From Nematostella vectensis (lineage: Eukaryota; Cnidaria; Anthozoa; Actiniaria; Edwardsiidae): DNA of 64,000 nucleotides. Location: positions 5,133,306 through 5,197,305 of the forward strand of contig NC_064046.1 in the NCBI RefSeq assembly GCF_932526225.1. The letters run 5' to 3'. Each line of letters opens with the position of its first letter. Position 1 is the stretch's first letter. The notes under the pieces were generated by a model. It had not been told where the DNA came from, made no database searches, and saw only the letters and a program-made list of their open reading frames with translations. A program made the translations under genes and the position numbers. Below are positions 17,571 to 30,835 of the stretch, one piece after another.

Positions 17571-20500
17571 GATTATTCACGTGGCTCCTTTAAGCCAAAC
17601 CACAGGGATCACCTATCTCTGGGACTTTTATGGGGGAGGGCTAGAGTCCATCATTTTACCTTTTTTATTTCAATGCCAAGCAAAGTTCTAGAGATGTATT
17701 TTGCGCTATAGAAACCATTTATTTGACGAACAATTATGAGCCCCTGATGACCATTAACTTTGTACCATATAGACTAATAAGATTCGCTCTTATACCCATG
17801 AAATACAATTATCACTCGCAGGCATTATTCATGGGGCGGGTGGAGTCACGGCAGCCATCTTTTTTGGAATGGTCGCGCAAATTTTCCCCGCTCAAATAAA
17901 TAAAGACGAAGCATTTTCTACGCTAAAATCACCAAATAAACGTCGGCGAGCAGAAAATATCAATCACATAAATGTGGTCAATCACGCCGCAATTTTACGC
18001 TCCCGCTCATTCTCAGTACAGCATGTATTTCCACCGACTAATTTAGGATAAGATATATTGTCAAGCAATATCGTCAAAACGCAACAGACTTTACTTATGG
18101 ATTATTATTTTGAAGTTCCCTTACAAATTACCCATTGTATTTTCTGAAGTGGTTGATCGACATTTTTCAGACTCTGCTCTACTCTGCTTGCTGTTTCGCA
18201 AGCTTTCATTGTGTTTACGCAATTAGCCATCAAACCTAGCGCCTCTTTGGCGGTGCAAGGGTATTCTAAGTACTGAAGACTCTGCGATTAATCATCTAAT
18301 AGTTGAAGTAGGCATAAGAGTGATTTAAAACGGAATTGATCATGGTCTCATGCTTTGGGCATATCATATGCTTGAAAAAGTATTTAATCATTATCTCTTG
18401 CCTCGCACTTATCATGGCTTGTAGGGAACACTCATCAAGAGGGCTGGAAGAGCATTTGCTTGGACGTTTATTTTCACTCATAAGAGCGAGCTTTTTAATG
18501 CCTCGTTGTTTAGAGGGAAAGGAAGAAAAGGTACCCTTCCTGTTACCTTCCACTCACATCTAGCTACTCAGGCGAGTTCCCAGGATTGGCCTAGGGGGGT
18601 GCGCAGTCCTAGGTATCGTATGGAAAAAGCATAGTATTTGAAGATTCTTTAATAAGAAATGATCTACTTTTTGGTCGCCAAGGTGGCAAGGTGGTGTGTA
18701 CGCGCCTGCTACTTTTGTTGCATCATGGGCCACTTCCTATGGGAACTGGGATTCGACTTACTTTAGATTGGAAAAAAGAGAATAGCCCTTCTCTAGATTG
18801 CGCTGGAAAATGGCCAAATATTATAGGCACGGGAAGGGAACGGTTTTTTCCTGCGCGGGGAGGGGGGGGGGAGGGGGAAGAGTCGTTTACCGACCATTCC
18901 TACAGAACACTGGAGAGGCAATCGTACAAACTTGGCGATTCTAATGATATGAAAAACCCCAGGCATTCTGCTCCAGACCATGATTGAATATGGCTCAGAC
19001 CAGCCTGTTCCATGGGTGGTTCAAGATTTCGTGGATGGATTAGAGCTGTGAACAGGATGAGGATGACATAAATCCATCCCTTAAATCGGATTAGAGAACA
19101 CTTATCCGCTTACTGATGCGCTACGTCAATCCCACGAACATCAAATCTATTCGTTTTAGCAGTTTTAGAGTCGAAGTCACTCTGCAGTTTATTGCCGATG
19201 AAGTTTATCTGAGGCAAACCGGCTGATGAGCCCTAAAGAGGACGAAACAGTTGTCCATGGTTGCTGACTGCATCATTGGCCCGTCTGGTGCCGATGTGTG
19301 TATAGGTAGTGTTAAACAGTTTAAAGTTCACGAGCCCGTTTCCTGGCGTGGGGCTTATAACCATCATCTATACTTTTTAGATCTTATGTACGATCATTGA
19401 AAAGATTTTACAGAATAATCCCAGCCCACTTGTAATCTATCTTTGATATTCTTTAGCTCTCAAAAAACAAATTGGACTCTTCGATTTGCAAAAGTGATAC
19501 CATCTTTGAAAATTTTTTAGAATGCGATGAAGACAAGGTCCGACCCATACCAGCCGGTCTCGTCGTGTATTTTTTCCGTCCCCGTCAAATATGCGCGGGC
19601 ACCTTGTTGACTCTCTGCGGCTCCGCTATTATAAGATCAATTTATTGAGATAAAAGTGAAAGTGCTCCAACATTTTGCGATTCTGTATTTTATCAGATCG
19701 CGAGTTTGTGCAGGAGATTAGCCCAGGGTGTATAATGACATTGATCAATGGCTCTGGCGTCAGTTTAATTTTGGGATTCCTCAAATTACCCTTTATTAGA
19801 AAAGCTAGCAATTCAGAAGAGTTTGCTGTATTTGCTTCATAAACAGTAACATCTGAGTGGCATAAATGGTACTGAAGTGTTCATAACAAGACTACACCGT
19901 ATTTTTCTTTTGTTATTGATCAATATTTAAAAAAATCATTACGAACTATCTCAAAGTTGAACAATAATATCTCTTTTGTCCTGTCTTTCTGTACAACTTG
20001 AAAAAAGAATCTGGATAGTGTAAAATGACTTCTTTTTTAGCGTAAATGTAGCCTAATTTAGTTAATTTGCGCTATTTGTGAATTAACAACCAGATATATT
20101 TTCTCAATCCACGAATCTTCGCCTTGTTTAAGCTTCATTTGGACGAACAAGTTTATAATATTCTCTTGATTATTTCCTAAATTGCTTGCAGAGGCTGCTT
20201 TTAATTTTCTTATTAAAGTTGGGTGGCGTTGGATCATTAAATCAAACCTTGTACTCTTCTGTCAGCGGTGCAAGCGGCAGATTTATCTACTTCTACTAAT
20301 GCAATTACCCAATGTGTTACAAACATTATTTAGAACTGTAGAAAACGTAAGCAAAAACAAAGTAGCCCTGTTGGTTGGTTTTTGCCTTTGTTTCTAAAAA
20401 CCTCGCGTCAGCCACTTTAACGAAATTAAAGGGGCCTACTCACCACCTTTGTTATTGTTTTCATTCAATATTTAAAAACAAAAAATGTGGAGAAATTTAG

Positions 20501-21773
20501 AAATAGCCATCTTAAAACAAAGTTTTATGATACATCTACGAGATTCCACTGAAAATATCCCAACATCTTCCCAGAATCAGCCGATGTTAATGGACGCTTT
20601 ATCATACTCGTCGTTTTCCTAGGGAGAATGCCAGAGACACCTATAACAGCTGGTTTCTTTAGCAGTCAGGCAGTCGTCTTATGAAAGAGTCTCCGTAAAT
20701 TTAGAACTTCTAGAAAAAAATGTCTATATCTTAATCATGAGTCGTAAACGATCGTTTAGCGCGGCCAGGCATATACGGTTTTATTTCTAATAAAAAGTGT
20801 ATTTTCTGTGAATCTTTTTATACTGAAGGTTTTGCAGAATCGGCGTTTTCTGCTTATTCAGGCGGCGCCCGGATCACTTGAGATTTCTCGTCCGATTTGA
20901 TCATTTGTTGACGAAATTATGATAGTGTAGTTCGTCAAGATTCTATCTCTTGGAGGACACGAGAGAAAGTCTGTTCTTCCTATGTTGTTATCGGCTATAT
21001 TACCTTTATAAAACAATTGACCACTGAAATGTCATTATTGGAACAGTCATCCGAGAATTTCTAAGCAATTTACAACGAACTAAAAAGCCCTAAGGAATAA
21101 AACGCACTCGAAAGAAGCGCTTGAAAATTTTTGCAGTTTTCCATTTGTCGCCAGAAAGACGTGTTTGCTGACGTTAATGAAGATGAATGAGAAAGCCGAT
21201 ACTTTTCCTAACAGAAACAAAGACCTCTACCGCGAGTTTCGGCTCGAGATTAATTAATGTCTCTATCCAAACGATCTCGTGATCGGGTGCTGATAAACTC
21301 TCAAAAGCGGCAACAAACAATTCCCTACTGATACTCAGTGACAGACGTACCAGAGTGGCTGTCCGCTGCATCTAACAAAACGACATAACAACGTACCCTT
21401 CTGTTTTGAGATGGGTAAACTAAAGCAAAAAAGGCGCGAAATCACCGCGTTGTAGCTCGCGCTTGGCGGGAATTCCAGTTATAGATTAAACGCACAACAA
21501 ATGTTTTGTTTAAAACCACTTTACTCCGGTATTAATAGTGGGGCTAATTGACCGTCTAAAGCTCTGTAAACAATAATTGATACGATGTGGGTGGTTACAT
21601 GCTTGTCAGAAGGCGATTTGTAAAAATGCGATTGCGCATATTTTTAGCAAGGACGACTTAATGCCGGTAAACACTTCTCCACTACATCAGATAAAGAGGG
21701 CTCTCGGAATACGATCACCATAACGAACTCGCTTATAAAGAAGCAACCTTGTGCCGTAGCTCGGAATACTATC
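17571..21773. other. Spacer without a recognised gene
   Basis: No supported coding region. A 60-codon frame at 17869-18051 and a few of 60-100 codons near 18300-18990 have no recognisable features. A G-rich run lies at about 18858-18873. The last kilobase presumably holds the promoter of the forkhead gene. A fragment at about 20425-20600 (CACCTTTGTTATTG, AATCAGCCGATG) resembles the TTAA element at 53505-53708. Confidence 0.5.
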
Positions 21774-22439
21774 ATGATGATGTCCATGAGTGGTGGTTCT
21801 CAGTGCCTGGAGAAAGCTGAGCGCATGAAGCCACCCCACTCGTACATAGCTCTGATTGCTACCGCAATTCTCAACTCCCCCGAGAAAAGGCTTACGTTAA
21901 CCGAGATTAACGAGTACTTAGTGAAGCATTATGTCTTCTTCAGAGGATCATATCAAGGGTGGAAGAACTCCGTCAGGCATAACTTATCCTTTAATAAGTG
22001 CTTCGTGAAGATTTTACGAGATCCAGCAAGACCTTGGGGGAAAGATAATTACTGGACGGTCAGCTCACTTAGTGATTACCTTCTCAGCGATGGTTCCTTC
22101 AGGAGAAGACGGAGGCGCAAGCCTAAGAAGAGAGACTTTGATTCTAGTCCTGCGGATGAGAGCCTAGAGCAGGCAAGCTTAGAAGAGCTAGGGACTAACC
22201 GGCAAGGACTTTACCTTCCCCGACTGTCCCCTAAGTGCCGAGAGACCGACACAACTATGCGCGCATCTCAATCCACCGCGACTTCACCTAAATTCCGTGG
22301 CTCGTTTTCTATAGAGAATATTCTATCGGGTGAAAAACAAGAAAAGAAATCTTCAGACGAACACCAGGATATCCACCCTCTCGTCCATCGCCAGCATCGC
22401 CCCGAAACGGGTGAGTGTAAACTAAACTCACAAACTTAG
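21774..22439 (+). CDS. FoxQ-type forkhead transcription factor, single exon
   Basis: 221 codons without introns. The forkhead DNA-binding domain covers about residues 19-115: it opens [14 protein letters not shown], has the recognition helix [15 protein letters not shown], and wing segments RPWGKDNYW and a basic tail [27 protein letters not shown] and [14 protein letters not shown] are typical of the FoxQ group, closest by eye to FoxQ1/FoxQ2. A C-terminal FSIENILS (residues 178-185) matches an eh1-like motif, which recruits Groucho/TLE corepressors and occurs in FoxQ2-type factors, so it is probably a repressor. Phe in HNLSFNKCF replaces the more usual Leu. The start is the first of several Met codons (ATGATGATGTCCATG). 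Assignment to FoxQ1 or FoxQ2 needs a tree. Confidence 0.95.
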   Translation: MMMSMSGGSQCLEKAERMKPPHSYIALIATAILNSPEKRLTLTEINEYLVKHYVFFRGSYQGWKNSVRHNLSFNKCFVKILRDPARPWGKDNYWTVSSLSDYLLSDGSFRRRRRRKPKKRDFDSSPADESLEQASLEELGTNRQGLYLPRLSPKCRETDTTMRASQSTATSPKFRGSFSIENILSGEKQEKKSSDEHQDIHPLVHRQHRPETGECKLNSQT

Positions 22440-25400
22440 GAGCCATTTCCGGACATTAAACATAGCATTTAACGCACCTCTGCGTCCCCTTTATACATAA
22501 GATAAAATGCGTGTTCCTACACGCGTGAGTCTTTGTTTATTGATGTTTGCCCGGAAAGTTTTTGTTTATTTTGACTGATACAAGCTTATAAGACTAATAG
22601 TAAGTCTTTGTATCCGTATTGTAAACATCGGTGAGACGAACAGGCAACACAAGCTTTGAACTACCAAAGAGAAGTTAAAAATGGGCTATTTATTAAGTCC
22701 AAACTTAGCCAAGAATTCCTCATCACGGTTGTACGATCCATAGTTTATTGTGCACTTTAATCTCTAGCCCCAAAAACTCCATTTCGTTGTTATTTTTACG
22801 AATTGGCTACTTGACCCTTTTGGGATGAAACTTCTTTAGACAAGAGTGCGAAGACAGAATCAGTGCTGCGAAACGTAAACTATTAAACAATCCTTTTCAT
22901 CGATCAAAATTTGCTTGTAATTGCGCGCTATTCGCGCTGAAAGGACGAAAGGTTACCCCCAAGCTAGAACAGCCGCAATAGGGTACCAACATAGAAAACG
23001 TGTTGCTTATTAGTTGCGCGCAACAGGAACGCAATAACAACTCAAAATTTCACACGGACATTCACTGTTAACATTACACGTAGACAAAACATTTTGGGGT
23101 AAGCCTTTTACCAAAGGTCTAAGGACCCTATGGACCTGTTTTGCGTCTTTCACGAACTTTGTCAGACAGCGTGCTGAAAGCGCTGAGATGCTCACCCCAC
23201 ACCCGATGGACGCATAAGAACCTGGTGCTGTTTTGCGCGGAAGTTTGATCAAGAACGGTTTCTTTCATCAAAGCGGACATCTACAAATTACAGGTTTTTT
23301 AAGAGCTCGTATCGTGCGGAAAGGTAATCAGAGAAGGAAGTTTTCTAGTGTCGGTTCGGACTGGCGCACCTCCGCAGGGGCTCATAAATCTTTGTCAAAA
23401 CCATCGTATTTGATGCGCCGACTGGAGCTAGATGTTTGCGGACTCGAATGTACACGAAACACGCTCTGGCGCCAGAAGATAGCTAACTCGGTATGGGTTA
23501 AATTTGGAGGTAAATTCAGAATACCATGCCACAATTGTTATACAAATGAACTTTACACGTTTCTAAAGAACGTGACGAAAATATGTGACATGGCATTTCG
23601 AGGTTTAGCTTTGAATTTTAGAGCTTCTGTTCAAGAGCGGACATGTAGTTGATGTAAACTTGACTTTGCCCGATCATTTAGCGGTCTTTGGCAAAGGATA
23701 ACTGCGAGACAAGCCTAGCGTAGGCTCTGCAAATAGAAGATCAGAATGTCCCCATACTGCTGTAGAGGATTTTGTCTATTTTCCTTTGGATTCGACCTCA
23801 TTTGAAAAAACGGTATCTAGCACTAGTGCAAAAACCTTCTCGCTGGTCACTGTTTAAGTGTTACATGATAGACTTGTGATTCTAGCAACTATTCGTGAAA
23901 GCTTTTCAAGCGGGCATTTTGAGGTAGGTCATAAAATAAATCACATGGCTTCACTAGTATTATCCAGTCTCAGTACTGTATAATCGCCTTAAAGATTGCT
24001 CAGTTTCGATCGTTGTTTGATTCTTATTTGGGGAGAGATCATAAAAAAAACTTGCTCGATATAACGCGCTAATATGAAGTACCTCAAGCAGCCACCAACA
24101 AACTTCTTTTAATCCTATTTCCCTACACTACCCTCAAGAAGTGAGAATAATTACTTGCCTTAAGCCGGATTTTGTAAATGAGCTTCCAAATAGACCATCT
24201 AACAGGCTTATACTTGGTGTTTACAGGGGCTCTCCCGCAAAGCCAACCAACACAATACCCTTCGTCCAAAGGAGGATATGTGCTCGTGGAGACCCGCGGG
24301 TTATTGCCGCCCGTCCCGCAAACCTGCGAAGTATGGAGCTCGTACCATCATTATAACCCACACTACTGCTACTGCTACCACTAGATGAAGCTACTTTCTT
24401 CATTTTAACACGATAATTGGTGATCTGGGGCTATCCACAAGAACCTTCCCTCGCATTCTTGCGAAGTATGATTCTACCATCTTTAAAACGCGACAATTGG
24501 TGAGCTGGGCAACTGAAGAATTCCAAGGGTAGAAGAACTTGTAAGCGCTGAAGGTGAAGATAAAGACTATATGACAATTCAGTAGTTTTTAGAAACCTTA
24601 CTTTGCGTTTAAACTCTCCCAAGAAGCTCTTGGCAGTATATACATTACAAGGTTTAGAACAGGTTTAAACTGCTGTTCGAAAGGATGGCAAATGGGATGT
24701 AGGACATTTTATCTAATACGTGGATAAATTTGTTAAAAAAACACACTCTCCGGTGTTTATGTGATTCGAATAAGCATCTAATGATTCGGAAATTCCTGTA
24801 AATAGCAGTCCCTGTGGTGCTCTAGCTTGCGACATGAAAGCATTTCGTATTTCTTTGCGTAAATTTGACCAAACATACACAAAATCATACGCGGTTTTTG
24901 TAACTACACTCGTTAGTATTTCCTCTTCGATATATTTAACTATTCACACCAACATATCAGTATTGCAAATGAAGGTAAAATTTTATTGTACATTTAAACG
25001 AAATGTTTTGTAAACCAAACTTCCACGATTTTTACATTATCAACGTGATTTTGGTAAATTCGTCTCACTATTATTTAAACAATATTTCAGTATAGCGTCC
25101 TTTCTTTTCTTTCTACAATGCGTTTGTATCACTGCCTATATTGAAGCTTCTATAAGCAATAATTGTAAAGCAACAAGTGAACAAGCCGCCTTTGGTTCGC
25201 CTTGGACTCCTTTTTGTTAATGTAGTCCAAGTTAAACACCTCTTTCTTATCTTTATTGCAGCTATGCTTTTTCACACTCGTTTAGAAATGTAATTTTAAT
25301 ACAAGTTATTGTGAAAATGTCTGATTAGGCTTCCAACGAGGTATTTAAAACTAGAGTTTGGCGTAATTTAGGGTTTTTCTTGGTTGCATGATGCGTATTT

Positions 25401-27454
25401 CCTTCGGAGAGGAAGCATGGCGTCGTTCTGTCTGGATCACATAGCATTGGTATTTCGTCTTCTTTTCTAATGAAATAAAAGTATTGTACACTTTAATATG
25501 TACAATCCTATAGTTTTGGAAGCAAAGTTTCAATATTCAAGTCAGTAAATCGGAAAAAGGATATTTAAAAACCTCTAAATTTATAGGCTTAATATCCCTT
25601 ATCAAAATGTCCTTTGATCGCTTGCCTCGTATCACTCCTAAACCCTCGAAGGCGCGAGCAACTTGTGTACATTTAAAGATACACATTTTTCAGAAATGAA
25701 ACTATGAGCAAGACAGATTATAGAGGGTTTTCTTTTTGTGAAGGTAATTAAATCTAGTAGCAGGCCCAGCGTAGAGCGGAAACCATTAATTCACTGGGAT
25801 GCCCTGTCTGACTGTAATTGATTTTGGAAAACAAATTGCATTCTAACCCAACTCGCACAATGATGTTTGCATTACTCGATTTCCTAACTTAAGCGATTTC
25901 TGATTTTGATGTAAATAAAAGAGTTTCTGCCATACACTTGTTCGTTTAAGGACTAAGGAAAGTAAATTCGTAATTTTATGGTGTGCATACATAACAGATA
26001 ATCGATTATGAAGTTCATCTTAGCTTTGACAGTATCCAGAAATTGTAATATGTACATAAAACCATGAGGAATAAAGTGCAAATTCAAAGGTTTATCTTTT
26101 AGCTGAGTCATCGCTCGCAGTTTTGTTATTTGTCCTTTGTGGGCTAGCTCTTTTATCATCCTGTCTGTATCCTCCATTTCGATTTTATTCGATTGTTTGT
26201 TAAAGAAAACAAAAATAGTTTTACATAGGTTTAAATAAACAAGACTAGGCATTTTTCGGGTTTACTTTTACATAAAATATTATTTAAATCACAATCGGAA
26301 TTCAAACAGACTTAAAAGACATTTTTAATTTGCACGTAGTTCTGCTTCGGAAACTATACAAAAATGCCGGGTGGCTCCAAATTGGACCTGTTTGTATTAT
26401 TACTTTTTTATCTACTTCGGGCACAAACAGGATAGATAAGGCGAAGACCTGCTGGATTATGCAAGCAATCGACGCCACATTAGCTATCATCACGGCTTAG
26501 CACTTTCAATCCATTTCTAAATCACCAAAAAACATGTGCGCAACCTACCCCTTGTCGTCCCAAACACGAACAAACAAACAAACCAGTGTTACAGCACTCT
26601 ACTTTGGGGTAGCATAGCGGTGTTTTGAGTCAGTGTTGGGTATTTTCGTGGGATGTTGTCAGCATATGGTTGCATGCGAGTGGAAGGGAGATACAATCTT
26701 TGGAATTAGTGGCGCAAGGGTGAGGTATGTAACGGCACCATTCCGTCTGAGCACATGGTTTTGCTAATGAATATCGCGGCGACACCGGCATATACCATCT
26801 AGAGGTCACTCCTTTAGGATCTTGAAAACCAGTTAAGGACACTGTTGGAGCTGATAGTGCGCTTGCGACAGTGCTTATTCATTTAACGCTGTCATTAAAT
26901 GTAATTAAATTATATGATGGATTATTTGTACTGTCAGATAATTGGTCTAATGTATCGCCCGTATCCGGAATCTAAATTTAAGATCCTTTTCCCTTTATAA
27001 ACTTTAGATTTTTCTTTATTCTTTGAAAGCATCGACTAAGACTAAGACCTAAAAGCCTTGATTTGTTTTTTTTTTCCCGAAAATCAATAAAATAATGAAG
27101 GAAACGATTCGTCATACGCCAGGCATTTGACGACTTCTTATCCGCTCAAAAACTGTTATTATTAAAGGAAGGTTGTTTTGGTCCAAACAATAATGGTTAT
27201 TTTCTTAAGTTCCGAAAAACTTGAAACCAGGGTGCGCTCAACATGAAAATGGGAAACAAAGTTTATCGAAGTGGCAAGTTCCTGGAGAAAATGTAGATTC
27301 TTGCTTCTCCCCGCTAGCAGAGATTTTTTGTTAAAAACATATAAGTAAAGCTTTGCTAGCAGGTCCACCATCTGTGCTTGCAGTTTATAAATCCTCGCTC
27401 GTGCAACACGCGACTGGTGTCGGTGTAGCTCGTGACTCTTTTGTCAACTATACA

Positions 27455-27760
27455 TACCGTAAATGATCTAAAAAAAAAAAAAAGCCCAGGGCGGGCGTTC
27501 TTTTACAAACTATGAAAATATAACAAGCCCATGTGCAGTGGGGTTTCTATTCTCAGTCAGTATCACGTTAATTTAAGCCTCACCCAGTAAAAGCCAAACT
27601 CGGATATTACGGAAATTACTATGCCGTTTGCTTTCAAGCTTTGAGGGAGGGTAGGGGGGGGGGGGGGGGTAAATAGAGGGGGGCTCGTATTAGAGAGGGG
27701 CTTGTAAGGTGAGGGGGGCGTTTTTTTACATAGGGGGCGTTTATTAGATCATTTACGGTA
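27455..27760. mobile_element. Inverted-repeat element with TA target duplication
   Basis: The ends are TA-CCGTAAATGATCTAA and TTAGATCATTTACGG-TA, about 300 bp apart, each bordered by TA. That suggests a Tc1/mariner-type non-autonomous element. The interior is G-rich (GGGGGGCG blocks) and non-coding. Confidence 0.7.
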
Positions 27761-28607
27761 CTCTTCTTGCTTCTAATACTGCGTGACGTGTCACATACTC
27801 TTCTAGTGACAAATACTGCGTGACCTGTCACCTACTCATCTTGTAACAAATACTGGCGCTACGGAGACGGCGGCTGATCCTGGCTTAGCTCTGCTTTCAT
27901 TAGCTTGTCAATTGGGGGTACTGATAAGTCAATTGATCGATGCCATTTGTTTTAATTAAACATTTGAGCCATCTAGGAAATCTATTTGAAGTGGTTTGGG
28001 GTAAGACGTGACAAGTACGCTGGGGTGGGGGGGTGGGTGGGGGAGGGGCGGACTCATCATCATTTGCCTTGGGCCTTAGCCGAGATGGCCCGTACACCGC
28101 ACAACCCCCCCTCCGCACCCTGCGCCACACCCTGCGCCGCACCCTGCGCCACACCCAGGGGCGAAGGGTGGGGTCCAGAGTAGTAATTCACTGACCACGG
28201 ATCAAGTAAGTTCAAATCTCTTGGTAATAGGTCACTAGATCCACCTAAGTAACATTTTCTATACAAATACATACATAACGAAGGGGTCAGCCGAAGTCGA
28301 AACCAACTCGTCACACGACACATGAGCATCAGGAGGGGGGGGGGGGGGGGGGGGTAAAAGGGGGTATTTTCAATAATAAACTAACAAATTATTGCGCATG
28401 GGAGTAAAATGCCTACGTGGTTGGTCTTCAAAACGCAGGGGTAGTTTTCTTTTTCGCATTTGCCATCGTGACCTTGTGATCATGGAAACGCCACCAAGTG
28501 TTCGTTGTTGTTGACTCGACTCCACACGAGTCAAACGTGATTATTTCACGAACGCATCTCGTAAAGAAGACATTATCAACTATTTTCTTTTTTCAAATTT
28601 ATAGCAA

Positions 28608-28811
28608 CAACTTCAAACTATTAAATCCATACTATTGTATGGATTATTTGGATTTTAATCGAAATAATAATCTAGCAACTCTGTTTATATATTCAGTTTT
28701 AGCGGACTTGAAACTTCAAACTATTAAATCCATACTATTGTAATCAAAATCGAAATAATAATCTAGCAACTCTGTTTATATATTCAGTTTTAGCGGATTT
28801 GAAACTTCAAA
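28608..28811. repeat. Direct duplication of about 100 bp
   Basis: Two adjacent copies share AACTTCAAACTATTAAATCC and TTTATATATTCAGTTTTAGC; the second copy lacks a short segment after CTATTGTA. A third partial start (ACTTCAAACTA) follows at about 28803. No gene is associated. Confidence 0.8.
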
Positions 28812-29510
28812 CTAAAAGGTGTTAATTTTCGAGTTGATATTGACTATTTCCGATGGAATGCCGAACGGCGAGGGGGGCTCAGTGCCTAGCAAGAAAGCGA
28901 GACTGTGTGACCAGTTCTCCGTTGTGTTGCTTTGGGATTTGGCCGTCTTTCCACGAAAGACTTTAAACTAAGGTATTTCTTTGATTAGTACATTAATGCG
29001 TCCAAAATTGATTAGATTGAAATAGTAGAGTTTTCTGCGTGTTCTGCTAGTCCAGTCGAACGATGTTGGGGGAGGTCCACGGGACGGAACGACGCTGTAA
29101 AAACTTTGGCGTGTATCCACAAAAACACGGCTGTAATCGGTGAATTGTCATGCTGTCGCACCTGCTGTTTCAGGGAGTGCTTTATGTCGTGATCAGTTTA
29201 AAGTGACTTAAGTGGTGGAAAGCAGACGGTTCGAGTGCTTGCTAGTTGATTGTGTATTATTTAATTAAGTAACTTATAAACTTGACGCTCGGGTTGCAAT
29301 TAAGATAGTTTGTTTCATCCAATGTACTGACTCTAAACCTGTTTTCGATCTTCTACGGGCTGACAGTATGATTTAGTCGTACGCCATATGCCCTGTTATC
29401 GAAAAGTGTGCTTGCTCAATGATGAAATGCAAGAAATCAGTCGTACACTATTTCTGGGATTTTGTGAGCGAAAAAAAACATAGTATAGTGTGTATTGAGG
29501 ACTACTGCAT

Positions 29511-29713
29511 AGTTATAGCATGACACGAGGGGAATTTAATGAAAATGAATATAACCCTCCCCTAAAAAAATTCTCAAGCCTTGAGATTTTCGGAGGTTGA
29601 CAGGTTTGCAGGCTATTAGTTGAAGTCCCGATGCTGCAGGGGGAGGGACTTCAACTAGTCATCCCGAGGGGACATTTAATCAGTAAATTCCCCGAGATGC
29701 CATGCTATAACTT
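29511..29713. mobile_element. Foldback element with nested inverted repeats
   Basis: Outer arms AGTTATAGCATG...GGGGAATTTA and its complement (ends about 29511 and 29713) enclose an inner palindrome GTTGAAGTCCC/GGGACTTCAAC. No coding capacity. Confidence 0.65.
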
Positions 29714-30835
29714 TGTAATACCATGATTGCCCAGGAAATAAACTAGAAACTACGAGTCATCTTAGGTTGGATGAGTGAACACTGTTTAATGAATTGGCAT
29801 TGTTTTTTACCTCTCTAGAGACCACCCTTAATTGCACAAGCAATCTGAAATATTCGCACACTGAAAATATTTATATAAAAATACAATAAGCCCTACAGTT
29901 TTGTTCTTTGACTTCAAAATTATCCCAGATGGATCTAATCTAACATTGTTTAGGTATCACAAAATCAAGTACCCTGCCCTATTGGCGCAGGTCCAGTTCC
30001 TATGCTTAATCAGGAAGCTGCCTTCTATTTGTTTCCCTGTTGGAAACTATAAGACAAGCATCTTGGTTCTAAATTTCTCTCAAGCACTGATGAAGAGGGA
30101 AATTGAGAAGACAAAAGATTCTTTTGTCTTTTAGAAACTAAAGATTTACAGTAGAAACTGAATCTCCCTCATCATTTATGCATGAGGGAAATTTAGAACC
30201 ATCTATTGTTTTTGAAGAAATTTCGCTAGTAAATGTCCCTCAGAAAACAAAAAAATCCAAGGTGATCATGGCATTACATGAGCAAATAACATACAACATC
30301 GTGGGGCAAAAATTGTGATGTCTAAATGGGCCTTACAGAACCACTCTTTTGCTATATTCCACTGCTAATGCATATAGCTGTCGACCCAACTTGGACAGAA
30401 ATTTTGTGAAATCAGATGAAATACAGTAAATATGTGGAAAAACTCAAGAGATCCAATGTGGGGGAATTAAGAGAATGTATGAACATTCTCACAAAAATTA
30501 GGCTTGTGATGAGGTCCAAAATCTTCCGACACCTGCCTAATGCGGGTGAGTTGACAGCTATAAAAAGGCACTAATCATTTGAAACCCCCTTCCCATGGTA
30601 CTGGGAGAGGGTAGGGGATTAGACTTTAACCCTGGACACCCCATCCCCTTGGGTTACAAACTGCAGTCAACTGCCTCTACCCCTCAGGGTAATACTGTAA
30701 CTGTACATTTGAGATGACATTCCATCTGAAATGAGCCTTTTATATCGAGTAAGTGTGGTAGCTTGCTTGCTAGACAATTTCTAACCCTAAATTTGTATAA
30801 ATGTCACTTATGAAATCTCTTAATTCAACAGGTGC

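Larger units (their letters stand above)
22440..30835. other. Gene-poor spacer with small elements
   Basis: I see no convincing coding region. Open frames of 60-140 codons (such as 23233-23652) lack domain features. It contains a TA-flanked inverted-repeat element (27455-27760), a direct duplication (28608-28811), a foldback element (29511-29713) and G-runs at about 27656-27671 and 28335-28354. Any 5' exons of GPX would lie at its right end; the CAG before GTGC at 30830 could be an acceptor. Confidence 0.5.

Noticed and set aside
17869-18051. 60-codon frame with a KRRR cluster, facing away from the 361-residue gene
   Set aside because: Too short and without recognisable homology or splice continuation; could be a first exon but unsupported.
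23233-23652. Plus-strand frame of 139 codons
   Set aside because: No domain, motif or splice context recognised; composition looks random.
27630-28350. Proline/arginine-rich frames on both strands
   Set aside because: Produced by G-rich and GCGCCACACCCT-type low-complexity sequence within or next to repeat elements.
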